64,000 bases of DNA from HRBIN30 sp964534275. GTDB lineage: Bacteria > Desulfobacterota > Binatia > HRBIN30. A program made the translations under genes and the position numbers. Under the pieces are notes generated by a model. It ran no database searches. It was given only the letters and a program-made list of their open reading frames with translations, and had not been told where the DNA came from. Location: positions 124,001 to 188,000 of the forward strand of contig CAZHQG010000003.1 of the NCBI GenBank assembly GCA_964534275.1. The letters are read 5' to 3'. Positions 34,804-43,555 of this stretch are shown here, one piece after another. Every line of letters begins with the position of its first letter. The stretch's first letter is position 1.

Positions 34804-34850
34804 CTACAGCAGATAGAAGGAAATGGAATGGCAAGCAAATCGCCAGCCAT

Positions 34851-35858
34851 TCAAGCGCTTGCCCGGCGGCGCGTATACTCCTGGAGTTGTTTGACGTTGT
34901 AGTACACAGGAGCGCTAAAGTCGCGCACTTGGCCACTGCGAAGAATATCGTGCACCTCGCGAATCGCATCTTCCACTGAAAAACGCGGCTCGAACCCAAG
35001 GCGTTCGCGGATGCGTTTGAACGAAACGCGATAACTGCGCCGATCTTCGATTTGATCGAGTTCTTCCACGACGGTGCCTGGCAGAAAATCCAACACCTTC
35101 CGCGCAATTTGGCCCACGGTATAGTTGAGATGGTCTCCACCAACGTTGAAGACACCACGATTTGCTAAAGCTGCAGGCGCCTCCACGGCCCGCACAAAGG
35201 CATCGGCGGCGTCTTGCACATGGATGTGGGGACGCCACTGGTTCGCCCCCACGATGCGAATCTTTCCAGTCACCGTTGCCCGCGCCGTGATCGTATTCAC
35301 CATCAAGTCGAACCGCATTCGGGGCGACAAACCGCACACCGTGGAGAGGCGCAAGATGACTACTTCCAAGTCCCCCGCTTCCCGCAGCAAAATTTCTTCG
35401 GACATGATCCGCGTGCGCGCGTACAGCGAAACCGGGTGTAACGGGGAGTCTTCGTGCAAGAAATTGCTGCCGTTCGCCCCATAGACACTGCAGGAAGAGG
35501 CAAACACGAGGCGCTGCACCGAGGCCTCACGGCACGCCTCGAGCAACACGCGGGTCGACTCGTAGTTCGTCATCAAGGTTTCTCGTGGATCCAAATCGCA
35601 GGCGGCGTCGCCAACCAATGCGGCCAAAGCGATCACCGCTCGAACTCCGCGCACCGCCTGGACAACGTCGCGAATGTGGCAAATGTCTCCGTACCGAACT
35701 TCGAAGTTCCGCTGCCCCACCAAATCAGCAATTCCGTGCTCACCGTAAAGGAACTTGTCCAAAACCCGCACGTTGTAACCGCGCTGTAACAACTTGCGGA
35801 CCAAATGGCTCCCTATGTACCCGGCACCACCAGTGACCAGAATCGTGTCACGCTGCAT
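34851..35858 (-). CDS. NAD-dependent epimerase/dehydratase with YxxxR in place of YxxxK
   Basis: 335 residues. VTGGAGYIGSHLV at the N-terminus, LDKFLYGEHG after strand 2, FASSCSVYG and YARTR. The normal YxxxK lysine is arginine here (codon CGG). It also has ALAALVGDAACDLDP, a pattern of SDRs that act on nucleotide-activated sugars next to NAD. Loss of the lysine would lower classical SDR activity, but Arg can take part in some family members. It is the first gene of the compact run ending at 11934, with a 317-bp gap upstream, so the main promoter of that unit is probably just before it. Confidence 0.8.
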   Translation of the reverse strand: MQRDTILVTGGAGYIGSHLVRKLLQRGYNVRVLDKFLYGEHGIADLVGQRNFEVRYGDICHIRDVVQAVRGVRAVIALAALVGDAACDLDPRETLMTNYESTRVLLEACREASVQRLVFASSCSVYGANGSNFLHEDSPLHPVSLYARTRIMSEEILLREAGDLEVVILRLSTVCGLSPRMRFDLMVNTITARATVTGKIRIVGANQWRPHIHVQDAADAFVRAVEAPAALANRGVFNVGGDHLNYTVGQIARKVLDFLPGTVVEELDQIEDRRSYRVSFKRIRERLGFEPRFSVEDAIREVHDILRSGQVRDFSAPVYYNVKQLQEYTRRRASA

Positions 35859-36175
35859 TTCCGACCCTCCCGTACTCGTGTTTGTGAACGCTGCTACGAC
35901 TGATCCAGCAGTCTAGTTTTCAGGACCCGGCACCGACCTCGCATCTTCGGCAATCATGTTTTGAAGAGTTTGTCCAGGGAGTCCGCCCGGAGCGCCAGAA
36001 AAACTTCCCGAGCCAAGAAGCATGCAGATCGGGCGGCTACCTGAACGGCACGCGGACTGGCGACCCATGGTCGCAGACAAAGCCAAATCGGGGGCATGGC
36101 AACGGGCCGAGTGCTTTCCACAAACCCTTTGAAATTGCAAGAAAAATTTGCTCCGCCCCGTGCCAGCCGAATGGC
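35859..36175. other. Intergenic region between the two polysaccharide gene runs (317 bp)
   Basis: No gene is supported. A short minus-strand open frame here (35913-36140) has no ribosome-binding site and no recognisable domain. The region probably holds the terminator of the 36.2-50.7 kb unit and the promoter of the 11.9-35.9 kb unit, but neither is clear: a perfect -24 element (TGGCACG on the minus strand, 36165-36159) is not followed by a correctly spaced -12 element. A good ribosome-binding site, GGGAGGG, precedes the epimerase start at 35858. Confidence 0.5.
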
Positions 36176-37576
36176 CTATCTTTCTCCGTGCCCCCAGACT
36201 CCTCGCTGAAGCACGAACGCCAAATCGCGAACGTTTTTCTCTCGGTCGAAGGACTCAAGTACCCGCTGCCTCCCGCGTCGACCGAATTCGCTCCGCGCAA
36301 CGGGATCGTCCAGTAGCTGCTCGATCGCGGTCGCAAGGGCCTTAGCGTCGCCAGGCGGCACGAGTCGTCCGTGGACACCATCCTCGATCAACTCTTTGAT
36401 GCCCGGTAACGCCGATGCCACCACTGCCATGCCCATGGACATTGCCTCGACAAGAACGTTGGGAATGACATCCTGTCGGCCCGACTCCTCTACAACGATA
36501 CTCGCCAAAACAAAGAGGTCCGCTTCAGCGTAACGGCGAGCCACTTCCTCTTGGACGAGCGCACCCGTAAATTCGATGCGCTCTGCCACGCCAAGCTCGC
36601 GCGCCTGCTTTTCCAGGACCCGGCGCTGCGGACCCTCGCCGATGATGACACAACGGACCGGCCGGCGAAGCAACGAACAGGCTTCAATCAGCACGTGGTG
36701 CCCCTTGTACACCCGGAGGGCACCACAAGTGACAATCTGGGGAATGGGTCCCGACCTTTCCCTCGGACGTGGGGAGAAACGTTGCACATCCACTCCATGA
36801 TAGTTGACGACGATTTTGTGCTGCTGTCCCGAACACAAGGAACGCAAGTACTCCGCGTTTACCTTGGCACAAGTCACTACCAGTTCCGCCTCCTGGAGCT
36901 TTACCGGAAGGAACAGCGGCATGAGATAAATGTCGTAGGCATGTGCGGTAAAGCTGAAGCGCAGACCAAAGAGCCAGCGGACCAACAATGCCACCGTGGT
37001 CGCATGCGTCGCCCAGTGCGCGTGCACCCGCCTCACCCCGTTCCTTTGCAACAGTTCTCCCAGGAGCACTGCTCGAGGAACGAGCCCCAGCGTCTTCACC
37101 AAGAACACAAGCGGGCTTGTGTTCCACAAGCGTTCCAGCCGCACCTTCCAGGACATGGCCACTTGCAGCCGAGGAGCTTGACGGCGTTGAGCGAGCAGCT
37201 TTGCGCGATCACGCCACCATTCCTGCAGTAGCTTTGCCAGGACCGAAACGTATCGGTGCGGATTGCGGGAAAAGAACGAAACGTTTGCCCGGAGCACCCG
37301 CGGACTGAACAAACTCGGCAGATACACAACCTCGTCCAGCAACGCAGCCGCTTCGGGTTGTTGCTTGCCAACAGGTGGCTGCTGCAGAGAAAAAAGCTGC
37401 ATGCGCAACCCTAGCTTCCGCAGGGCCAACGCCTCCCACATCACGAACGTCTGGTGCAGAACAGGGAACGCGGGGTAAAGAAACGCAATCGGCGGCGTGT
37501 CTTGCACCGGGCGTTTTGGATCAGCAAAACAAACAACGGCACCAGAGTCGGTTTCTCGTGTTGCCACTCGGTTCAT
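36176..37576 (-). CDS. Family 4 glycosyltransferase
   Basis: 466 residues. GT-B fold with an N-terminal FLYPAFPVLHQTFVMWEALAL, the start seen in GT4 enzymes of polysaccharide loci (colanic-acid WcaL/AmsK-like), then VHAHWATHATTVAL and FTAHAYDIYLMPLF. The donor domain has VVNYHGVDVQRFSP, ALRVYKGHHVLIEA and VVEESGRQDVIPNVLVEAMSMGMAVVASALPG. It is the last gene of the upstream run, 60 bp after the phosphoglycosyl transferase fusion gene. Confidence 0.88.
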   Translation of the reverse strand: MNRVATRETDSGAVVCFADPKRPVQDTPPIAFLYPAFPVLHQTFVMWEALALRKLGLRMQLFSLQQPPVGKQQPEAAALLDEVVYLPSLFSPRVLRANVSFFSRNPHRYVSVLAKLLQEWWRDRAKLLAQRRQAPRLQVAMSWKVRLERLWNTSPLVFLVKTLGLVPRAVLLGELLQRNGVRRVHAHWATHATTVALLVRWLFGLRFSFTAHAYDIYLMPLFLPVKLQEAELVVTCAKVNAEYLRSLCSGQQHKIVVNYHGVDVQRFSPRPRERSGPIPQIVTCGALRVYKGHHVLIEACSLLRRPVRCVIIGEGPQRRVLEKQARELGVAERIEFTGALVQEEVARRYAEADLFVLASIVVEESGRQDVIPNVLVEAMSMGMAVVASALPGIKELIEDGVHGRLVPPGDAKALATAIEQLLDDPVARSEFGRRGRQRVLESFDREKNVRDLAFVLQRGVWGHGER

Positions 37577-37636
37577 GCAATCGACCGGGTACGAGGGCTG
37601 CGGGGCCCCTGCCGAACCGTGGTCAGCCGCGCAGAG

Positions 37637-39121
37637 TCAGTTGGCCGCCACCACCTGCGGTTGCGCAGGCACCGTTTTCGGCTGCGTAGCGGCCGGCTGC
37701 AGCAACTGATTCAGGGCGGGCACAATCCGACAAGGAACTTGGGCGCGGGCACACACCTCAATAGCCTCCCGCGATACATCTTCGGTCAGATCCGATAAAC
37801 ACACGAACACGGAGTCAATTCGTTTGGCTGAAAGCGCAAGTGGCAGTTCAGCAATTCCGCCGAGCACTTTGACGCCGTGAATCCGCGCACCCCAACGATC
37901 GGGCACCTCGTCGATGAACCCTACCGGCGTATAAGCAGCGAACGGCTCCTCGATCATGGCTCGGCAAAGCTGCTCTCCCCCAAGGCCAGTGCCCACAATG
38001 AGCGCCCGCATCCGTTGTTTCCTCGAACGAGGAGCGGCACGTAGGTAGGTCCGCAGCGCTCCGCGCACGCCTCCCCACGCCAGCAGAACCAAAGCCCAGT
38101 CGATTACAAAAACCGATCGCGGGTGAGACTGCATTCCCAAAAAGTACGTCAGCGCGGCAACCAACAAAGAACTTGTCGTCACCGCCTTGAACACGGCGAT
38201 AAAGTCCCATAGCCCGAAGTAACGCAAGACACTTTGATACACGCCGAAGTACACGGCGGCAGCGGGCCGTAGCAGCACGATCAGCAACAGAGTTTGGGGC
38301 ACGTAATCAGCGTCGGGGACGTGCCAATCAAACCGGATTGCCAGCGCCAACAAATAAGCTCCGACCGCGGTACCCACGTCGATGCCAAGCAGCGCGATCC
38401 GCCGGCGCCGTTGCCACAGGTATCGGGCACGAAAAGCGCCACGAACGGTTGCCCACACACCACCCAACAAAAATTTCAGTTCCGACCAAAACGTCGCGTT
38501 GCGAATATAATCCAGGTCCCGCTGTAATTTCGCCGGAAGAATATGTTCCAGATAATAGGCCTCTGTATCCTTCAAACCGTCAGGATACTCGTCCTCCTCG
38601 TCACGCCCGTGGATTTGACTCGGTCCGAAAATCCCCGGGGGTACGCTCAGCACCTGCTGCTGCTCCCCACGGTAAAACTGCACGAAGTACGGATCTTCCG
38701 GCCGTGGACCCACGAAACTCATTTCCCCTTTTAAGACATTAATGAGCTGCGGCAGCTCATCGATTTTGGACCAACGCAAGAATTTCCCCAGGCGCGTGAT
38801 ACGCGGGTCTCGCTTGACTGTCAGCCGAGAGCCCATTTGGTAAGCCCCCTGCACCATCGTGCGGAACTTATAAATCCGAAAGAGCCGGCCACCGAGCCCA
38901 ACCCGACGTTGGCGGAAGAAAACAGGCCCGGGAGAATCAAGTTTGATCAGCACGGCAACCACCGCAAACAAAGGCGATAAAATCGCAAGCCCGATCAGTG
39001 AGAGAACGATGTCCAACGCACGCTTCGCCCGCCGTCCGAGTGGGCTCATTTGGCCGTACCCCCACGGGGCAACCTGCGGGATTTGCAACTGGCCCGTCTC
39101 ACCGTCGGTGCGCACGAACAA
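37637..39121 (-). CDS. Initiating phosphoglycosyl transferase fused to CapD-like membrane and nucleotide-binding half
   Basis: 494 residues. Residues 28-215 form a complete monotopic phosphoglycosyl transferase domain: RALDIVLSLIGLAILSPLF, PVFFRQRRVG, FRIYKFRTM, the catalytic dyad DE in KIDELPQLINVLKG (D121/E122) and MSFVGPRPE. Residues 245-360 are about four transmembrane segments with RFDWHVPDADYV, VYQSVLRYFGLWD and PRSVFVIDW, which match the N-terminal membrane half of CapD/PglF-type dehydratases. Residues 370-480 are a CoA_binding_3-type Rossmann domain (ALIVGTGLGGEQL). In WbaP/WcaJ enzymes the order is membrane part, Rossmann-like domain, transferase; here it is reversed. The dehydratase domain is absent. 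It should attach the first sugar-1-phosphate to undecaprenyl phosphate. Confidence 0.85.
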   Translation of the reverse strand: MFVRTDGETGQLQIPQVAPWGYGQMSPLGRRAKRALDIVLSLIGLAILSPLFAVVAVLIKLDSPGPVFFRQRRVGLGGRLFRIYKFRTMVQGAYQMGSRLTVKRDPRITRLGKFLRWSKIDELPQLINVLKGEMSFVGPRPEDPYFVQFYRGEQQQVLSVPPGIFGPSQIHGRDEEDEYPDGLKDTEAYYLEHILPAKLQRDLDYIRNATFWSELKFLLGGVWATVRGAFRARYLWQRRRRIALLGIDVGTAVGAYLLALAIRFDWHVPDADYVPQTLLLIVLLRPAAAVYFGVYQSVLRYFGLWDFIAVFKAVTTSSLLVAALTYFLGMQSHPRSVFVIDWALVLLAWGGVRGALRTYLRAAPRSRKQRMRALIVGTGLGGEQLCRAMIEEPFAAYTPVGFIDEVPDRWGARIHGVKVLGGIAELPLALSAKRIDSVFVCLSDLTEDVSREAIEVCARAQVPCRIVPALNQLLQPAATQPKTVPAQPQVVAAN

Positions 39122-40307
39122 TCCTCCTCAACTGATCGCAGACATACGCCACGTCTTCGTCGCTCATCACCGTGTACAAAGGCAAAGAAATAATCCGTTC
39201 CGCGGCATCGGAGGCGACTGGAAATTCCGCGGGACTGACCCCCAAGGCCTGCCGATAGTACGAGTGCATGTGCAGAGGGATAAAATGGACTTGGGTGCCA
39301 ATACCAGCGCGCCGAAGCTCTTCCATGACCGCGTCCCGGTGGATGCGTAGCATCTCCCGGCGCAAGCGGATCACGTACAGATGCCACGCATGTTCCACAT
39401 TTTGACGCGTCGGCGGAAGTTCCACCTCCTCGACATCTGCGAGCAAGCGCGAGTACAGATCGGCCAGTTCGCAGCGGCGCCGATGCAGCGCAGGTAGGCG
39501 CTCGAGCTGCACGAGTCCCAGGGCAGCATTGATGTCGGTCATGTTGTACTTGAACCCAGGGTACGCCACATCGTAACGCCACTGGCCTTCGTTGCTGTAT
39601 CGCCGCCACGCATCGCGGCTCATCCCGTGCAGGCGGCGAGTGCGTAGCACTTCTGCCCATTCCTCCCGCGCGGTGGTCAGCATGCCACCTTCTCCCGTGC
39701 ACAGGTTCTTGGTTGCGTAGAAGCTAAATGCAGTGAGGTCCCCGATCGAACCAATCTTCCTTCCGTCGTACGCGGCTGGAAGCGCATGGGCCGCATCTTC
39801 GACCAGAAACAAGTTGTGAGCCCGCGCAAGTTGCATCAGCGCATCCATGGGCGCGGGGTGTCCTGCAAAGTGCACCGCAACAATGGCCTTGGTGCGTGAT
39901 GTGATTCGCCGCTCCACGTCCTCGGGGTTCAAATTCAAAGTGTCGGGAGTGACATCGGCCAGCACCAACTGGCCTCCAGCATGGAGCACGGTCGCGCCCG
40001 TCGCCGTGAACGTGAGCGTACTGGTGATGACCTCGTCCCCCGATTTGATTCCCAAGCAGTTCAGGGCCAGATGCAATGCTGCCGTGCAAGAATTCACGGC
40101 CACAGCGTGTGGTGCCCCTACAAAAGCTGCAAAGCGTCGCTCGAATTCTTGCGTGCGCGGGCCAATCGTGAGCCACCCCGATCGTAGGGTCTCGACGACT
40201 GCAGCAATCTCCGCATCACCGATGTCGGGACGATAGAATGGAACTTGTCGTGCGGCCTCTTCAGGGCAAGGCAATGCTTGGCTCCGGTGTCGAACGTTCA
40301 ACGTCAT
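39099..40307 (-). CDS. DegT/DnrJ/EryC1/StrS aminotransferase
   Basis: 402 residues. This PLP enzyme converts a keto-nucleotide-sugar to an amino sugar using glutamate. RSGWLTIGPRTQEFE, GVNSCTAALHLAL-like residues 70-80, VEDAAHALPA (Asp171) and FSFYATKNL with the Schiff-base Lys200 are all present, as is the GFKYNMTDINAALGLVQL signature. It is related to ArnB/PseC/PglE-type enzymes. It overlaps the phosphoglycosyl transferase gene by 23 bp. Which keto sugar is used is unknown. Confidence 0.94.
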   Translation of the reverse strand: MTLNVRHRSQALPCPEEAARQVPFYRPDIGDAEIAAVVETLRSGWLTIGPRTQEFERRFAAFVGAPHAVAVNSCTAALHLALNCLGIKSGDEVITSTLTFTATGATVLHAGGQLVLADVTPDTLNLNPEDVERRITSRTKAIVAVHFAGHPAPMDALMQLARAHNLFLVEDAAHALPAAYDGRKIGSIGDLTAFSFYATKNLCTGEGGMLTTAREEWAEVLRTRRLHGMSRDAWRRYSNEGQWRYDVAYPGFKYNMTDINAALGLVQLERLPALHRRRCELADLYSRLLADVEEVELPPTRQNVEHAWHLYVIRLRREMLRIHRDAVMEELRRAGIGTQVHFIPLHMHSYYRQALGVSPAEFPVASDAAERIISLPLYTVMSDEDVAYVCDQLRRIVRAHRR

Positions 40308-40416
40308 TGGTCCTGACCTCTCCCTCCCAGGTCCCGACTTGCACGCAAAGCAGTTCGGCTCTCATGCCTTGCGCTTTGCAACAGGCCTAATCCTCAGCAT
40401 GAAACGAATCCGAAAA

Positions 40417-41328
40417 TCAAGTATCTTGTGGCGGCCGCCCTTCTGCTTCGTCAGCAAAGCGCAACAAGCCAGCAGCTTTACGCCAAAACACGCCCTTTTC
40501 CCCTCGCTGTTCGAGCCAGCGAAGCACGCCGGCACGAGCGTACCGATTGGCAAACAACGCGCGCAACAGCGGGTGGAACACGACCACCTGCCGGATCGGT
40601 TTTGGTCGAAACCCCATGCTGAACTTGAACTCGTCCAACGGTTTAACGGGCTCCAACGACTCGAGGCCGAACGTAATTTGCGGAGCACGTCGGCGCACCA
40701 GCATCTCCTCGGTCACAGTATAAATCAGCGCATTGTTCGGATACGCATTCCGCTCGTCGCTGCACGAGCGCGCAAGCAAAAACTCCACGGCGTCCTCAAA
40801 GGTCACGGTCACAAGAAACGCGGCCAAGCGACCATCGACCCAAGCTGCCCATCCTTCGACGCCCGGCACTACCCGAGCCGCTTGCCAAAAGCGGCGCCAC
40901 TGCTCTTCGCTCCACGCGTCTTCCCGCCGCTGGCGTCTTAACGTGTCACGGTGGGCGACCTGACCTTCGGCTTCCAATACGCTCAGATCGGCGGGTCCCA
41001 CCTCGCATCGCTTGAGCCCGCGCCGCACCTTGCTGCGAACGTTGGCACTTAACAATCCAAGACCGTAGTCCCGGTGATCGCAAACAATCTGGTAGCTCAT
41101 TCTGCCCGCAGCGTGGGTTGGCGGCGCTGCGTAGCGCACGCCCAAACAATTCCACCCCGAAAATAGCGGCTCGAGGTCCCGTGGCATCAGTTCGTATTCC
41201 CGGTGGTGAGGTGCCGGCAGGTAAAAACGCCGGCTCACGTCGAACCAGTACACACCGGCTGCAAAGCGAATGCGGTGGCCCTGGAGCTCCAAGAACCGGG
41301 CGTAATCATGTGCCGTCATCAGTGGCAT
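40417..41328 (-). CDS. GNAT/FemAB-like N-acyltransferase
   Basis: 303 residues. The central portion NVRSKVRRGLKRCEV, WVDGRLAAFLVTVTFEDAVEFLLARSC and NNALIYTVTEEML follows the pattern of the Acetyltransf_6 (BioF2/FemAB-like) GNAT fold. The final region FKFSMGFRPKPIRQVVVFHPLLR is common to polysaccharide-locus members of this family, which are proposed to N- or O-acylate sugars. There is no signal peptide. It lies 4 bp after the O-antigen ligase-like gene and 109 bp before the aminotransferase gene; N-acylating the amino sugar made by that enzyme is a plausible role. The catalytic residues are not clear. Confidence 0.6.
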   Translation of the reverse strand: MPLMTAHDYARFLELQGHRIRFAAGVYWFDVSRRFYLPAPHHREYELMPRDLEPLFSGWNCLGVRYAAPPTHAAGRMSYQIVCDHRDYGLGLLSANVRSKVRRGLKRCEVGPADLSVLEAEGQVAHRDTLRRQRREDAWSEEQWRRFWQAARVVPGVEGWAAWVDGRLAAFLVTVTFEDAVEFLLARSCSDERNAYPNNALIYTVTEEMLVRRRAPQITFGLESLEPVKPLDEFKFSMGFRPKPIRQVVVFHPLLRALFANRYARAGVLRWLEQRGEKGVFWRKAAGLLRFADEAEGRPPQDT

Positions 41329-41332
41329 CGCT

Positions 41333-42775
41333 TCATGCGTACGCAGTGCGCTGCATGTCAGCCTCGACCAACCGACGCATCACCACGCTCAGCCCGACGA
41401 GCCAAAAGAGCAACACAAACTGCCAGAGGTCCGCGAACAAGGAAAAAAAGACAAGAGCAAGCAGACTTACCTTGCCGGCCTTCACGATCCACAAGAGGTC
41501 GGTCACGGCGGAAGGCGGAGCCCACATCATCCATTGCTCTGCAAAGCGAAAGTTTTGCCAACTACGCCACAGGAGCGCCAAAAAACCCGCCAGACAAAAG
41601 ATTCCGCCCTCGACCAGCGCCAACAGGTACGAACTGTGCGGAGCAGCCGTCGAGCGAGCCGGGTCTTTGAGAAACCGGGCCACCTCCCAATTGCCCATGC
41701 CCACGCCTAAAAAGGGGCTTTCTCGGAACAGTTCCCAAGCGATCTCCCACGCCCGCCCGCGCCGCTCGAGCGAGCCTGCGCCCTCGCCCACCTGGGCTTG
41801 CTGTGTGCCGGGTAAATTGGTGATTCGCTCCAAGCTACGCTCTGGAACGAACTGAGCAACTAGGACGGCTGCCAGCAGCCCGCCCAACAGCCAGTTCAGC
41901 AAGGCACGAAAACTGACCCGTTCGTCCCACAAGATACCGGCAAGACAAACGCCGAGCCCAAGAAGACCGCTACGCGAAGCTGTCATGAACACCGCTAGGC
42001 CCATGACCGCAATTGCTGGCACCAACGCCGTGCGCAGCCCAGGCACTGCCAGAGACCGGCGCAAATACCAGAGCCCGGCAACAGAAAACACCGCAAGCAT
42101 TGCCAAACGGTTTGGGTTGTACGCCGCAGCGACCAACCGTGCTTCGGTGGTCGCGCGGTAACCGTACAAGCCGCCACCTTGAATCACTCCTTGGACTCCG
42201 CTGAGCGCACTCGCCACCATGAAGGCCAAACCAACGAGGTAAATCATCCGCACATGCTCCGGCGTACGGATGAAGGCAATGAAAAACACGGTAAACGCTA
42301 CGCGGTTCACGAAAATGCGCATGTTCGCAGCGCTCATTTCCTGCTCCCCAAGGAGTTCGAGCGTATGTGGGTCAGGCCCATTGAGGCGCGCGGATAGGTA
42401 GTACATAGCCACCACGAACCCGAGGAGTTGCACCTCTGGGGTGGTGAGAAACGACCAGTCTCGCTCCCGATACACTCGGTAAGCCAGCAGCACGAGGAAA
42501 ATCAGTCCAAGAACGTTGTTCGGTGTTAGAAACCCTACTCCTTGCAACGCCTTCGGGTACGTCATCAGGAACGTGGACAAGAAGAGGGCGATGCCGTAGT
42601 GGGGGCGCGCCACAATCCCAGCGACCAGCAACAAGCCAAACACCAGCACGACGGTCGCGCCACCGAGTACGACGGACCCCAGTGCCGCAATCGCCGCGAC
42701 TAACAACACAAGCAGGAACGCTCCGCTCGAGCGGTCCACCGGGCGGCCAGATACGGTTCCAACACCTTGCATCAT
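41333..42775 (-). CDS. O-antigen ligase/polymerase (Wzy/WaaL family)
   Basis: 480 residues with about 11-12 hydrophobic segments. The large periplasmic loop near residues 330-385 carries RRGRAWEIAWELFRESPFLGVGMGNWE, the Wzy_C signature that includes the conserved arginine and the GVGxGN motif, followed by a histidine in APHSSYLLALVEGG. These are the functional landmarks of O-antigen ligases and some Wzy polymerases. It either polymerises the repeat or ligates it to an acceptor; the sequence does not distinguish the two. It lies 30 bp downstream of the BY-kinase-like gene. Confidence 0.87.
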   Translation of the reverse strand: MMQGVGTVSGRPVDRSSGAFLLVLLVAAIAALGSVVLGGATVVLVFGLLLVAGIVARPHYGIALFLSTFLMTYPKALQGVGFLTPNNVLGLIFLVLLAYRVYRERDWSFLTTPEVQLLGFVVAMYYLSARLNGPDPHTLELLGEQEMSAANMRIFVNRVAFTVFFIAFIRTPEHVRMIYLVGLAFMVASALSGVQGVIQGGGLYGYRATTEARLVAAAYNPNRLAMLAVFSVAGLWYLRRSLAVPGLRTALVPAIAVMGLAVFMTASRSGLLGLGVCLAGILWDERVSFRALLNWLLGGLLAAVLVAQFVPERSLERITNLPGTQQAQVGEGAGSLERRGRAWEIAWELFRESPFLGVGMGNWEVARFLKDPARSTAAPHSSYLLALVEGGIFCLAGFLALLWRSWQNFRFAEQWMMWAPPSAVTDLLWIVKAGKVSLLALVFFSLFADLWQFVLLFWLVGLSVVMRRLVEADMQRTAYA

Positions 42776-42805
42776 TCAGCCGGGGACGACGGCGGGCAAG
42801 CGCCG

Positions 42806-43528
42806 TCACAGCAAGTTTTCAATGAATGCCGGGATATACGAGCGCTGACGGTTCAACACGACCCCCAAAATCCTGGCGCCCACACGGTCCAACTGCCGCT
42901 TTGCACTTTCAGCTTCCGTAACCGGGGTCCGGTCGGCTTCGAACACCAAAATGACGCCATCGACTTTGGAAGCGATCACCGCAGCATCGGCATACAGGTT
43001 GATCGGAGGGCCATCGATGACCACGAAATCGAACTGAGTTTGCAACCGCGTGAGCAACGTCTCGATTGCTTCCACGGCCACGGTGGTCGCCGGTTGGGTT
43101 CCCGCAGGGATGACGGATAAATTCCACTCGTCTACTCGTGTGACGATTGCTTCTGGAGCTGCGCGACCCAGAGCGTAGTCGGACAATCCGTAACTCGTCG
43201 GTACCGGGAGAAGGTAACGCAACGCTGGGCTACGCAAGTTCGCTTCCATCAGTAAAACGCGTGCGTCGCGCTCTCGCCCTAGCGCCATGGCCAGTCCGAG
43301 GGCCACGGTAGTCGTCCCCTCTCCATGGTGTGCACTGACCAACAAGATGGTGTGCAAGCCAGCCGGAACGGTCATCGACAGCACGCTGGCGCGCAGGCGC
43401 TGGTAGTCTTCCTGAATCGCCGCAGCCGGATCCACAATGGCGCCAGGCACAGCCGGAGCCGGGCTGCGCATGCGGGCACGCTCGCGCTCTTCTTCCGCCT
43501 TTTTCAGCGCTTCATAAATTTTGCTCAC
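42806..43528 (-). CDS. CpsD/BY-kinase-like ATPase lacking the P-loop lysine
   Basis: 240 residues. The fold and place in the locus are those of tyrosine autokinases of PEP-CTERM-type loci: SKIYEALKKAEEER at the N-terminus and EDYQRLRASVL before the P-loop. The Walker A motif is SAHHGEGTTTVA (65-76), with Thr72 where the lysine should be. The Walker A' element, normally DADLRxP, reads MEANLRSP (94-101), so its first Asp is Glu. The Walker B IDGPP is at 171-175. The tail ends FIENLL without a tyrosine cluster. It may still bind nucleotide but is probably not a tyrosine autokinase; it may act as an oscillating partner of Wzz. It follows the wzz gene by 27 bp. Confidence 0.8.
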   Translation of the reverse strand: MSKIYEALKKAEEERERARMRSPAPAVPGAIVDPAAAIQEDYQRLRASVLSMTVPAGLHTILLVSAHHGEGTTTVALGLAMALGRERDARVLLMEANLRSPALRYLLPVPTSYGLSDYALGRAAPEAIVTRVDEWNLSVIPAGTQPATTVAVEAIETLLTRLQTQFDFVVIDGPPINLYADAAVIASKVDGVILVFEADRTPVTEAESAKRQLDRVGARILGVVLNRQRSYIPAFIENLL

Positions 43529-43555
43529 GCCTTCCCCTGCTTCGCGATCGTCTCT

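Noticed and set aside
35913..36140. Possible 75-codon minus-strand gene in the 317-bp gap
   Set aside because: No ribosome-binding site, no hydrophobic or domain pattern and unusual composition; treated as noncoding.
36159..36165. Perfect sigma54 -24 element TGGCACG on the minus strand in the gap before the 24-kb run
   Set aside because: The nearest GC that could serve as -12 is 11 bp from the GG instead of 10, and no TTGC-like box fits, so it does not meet the spacing rule.
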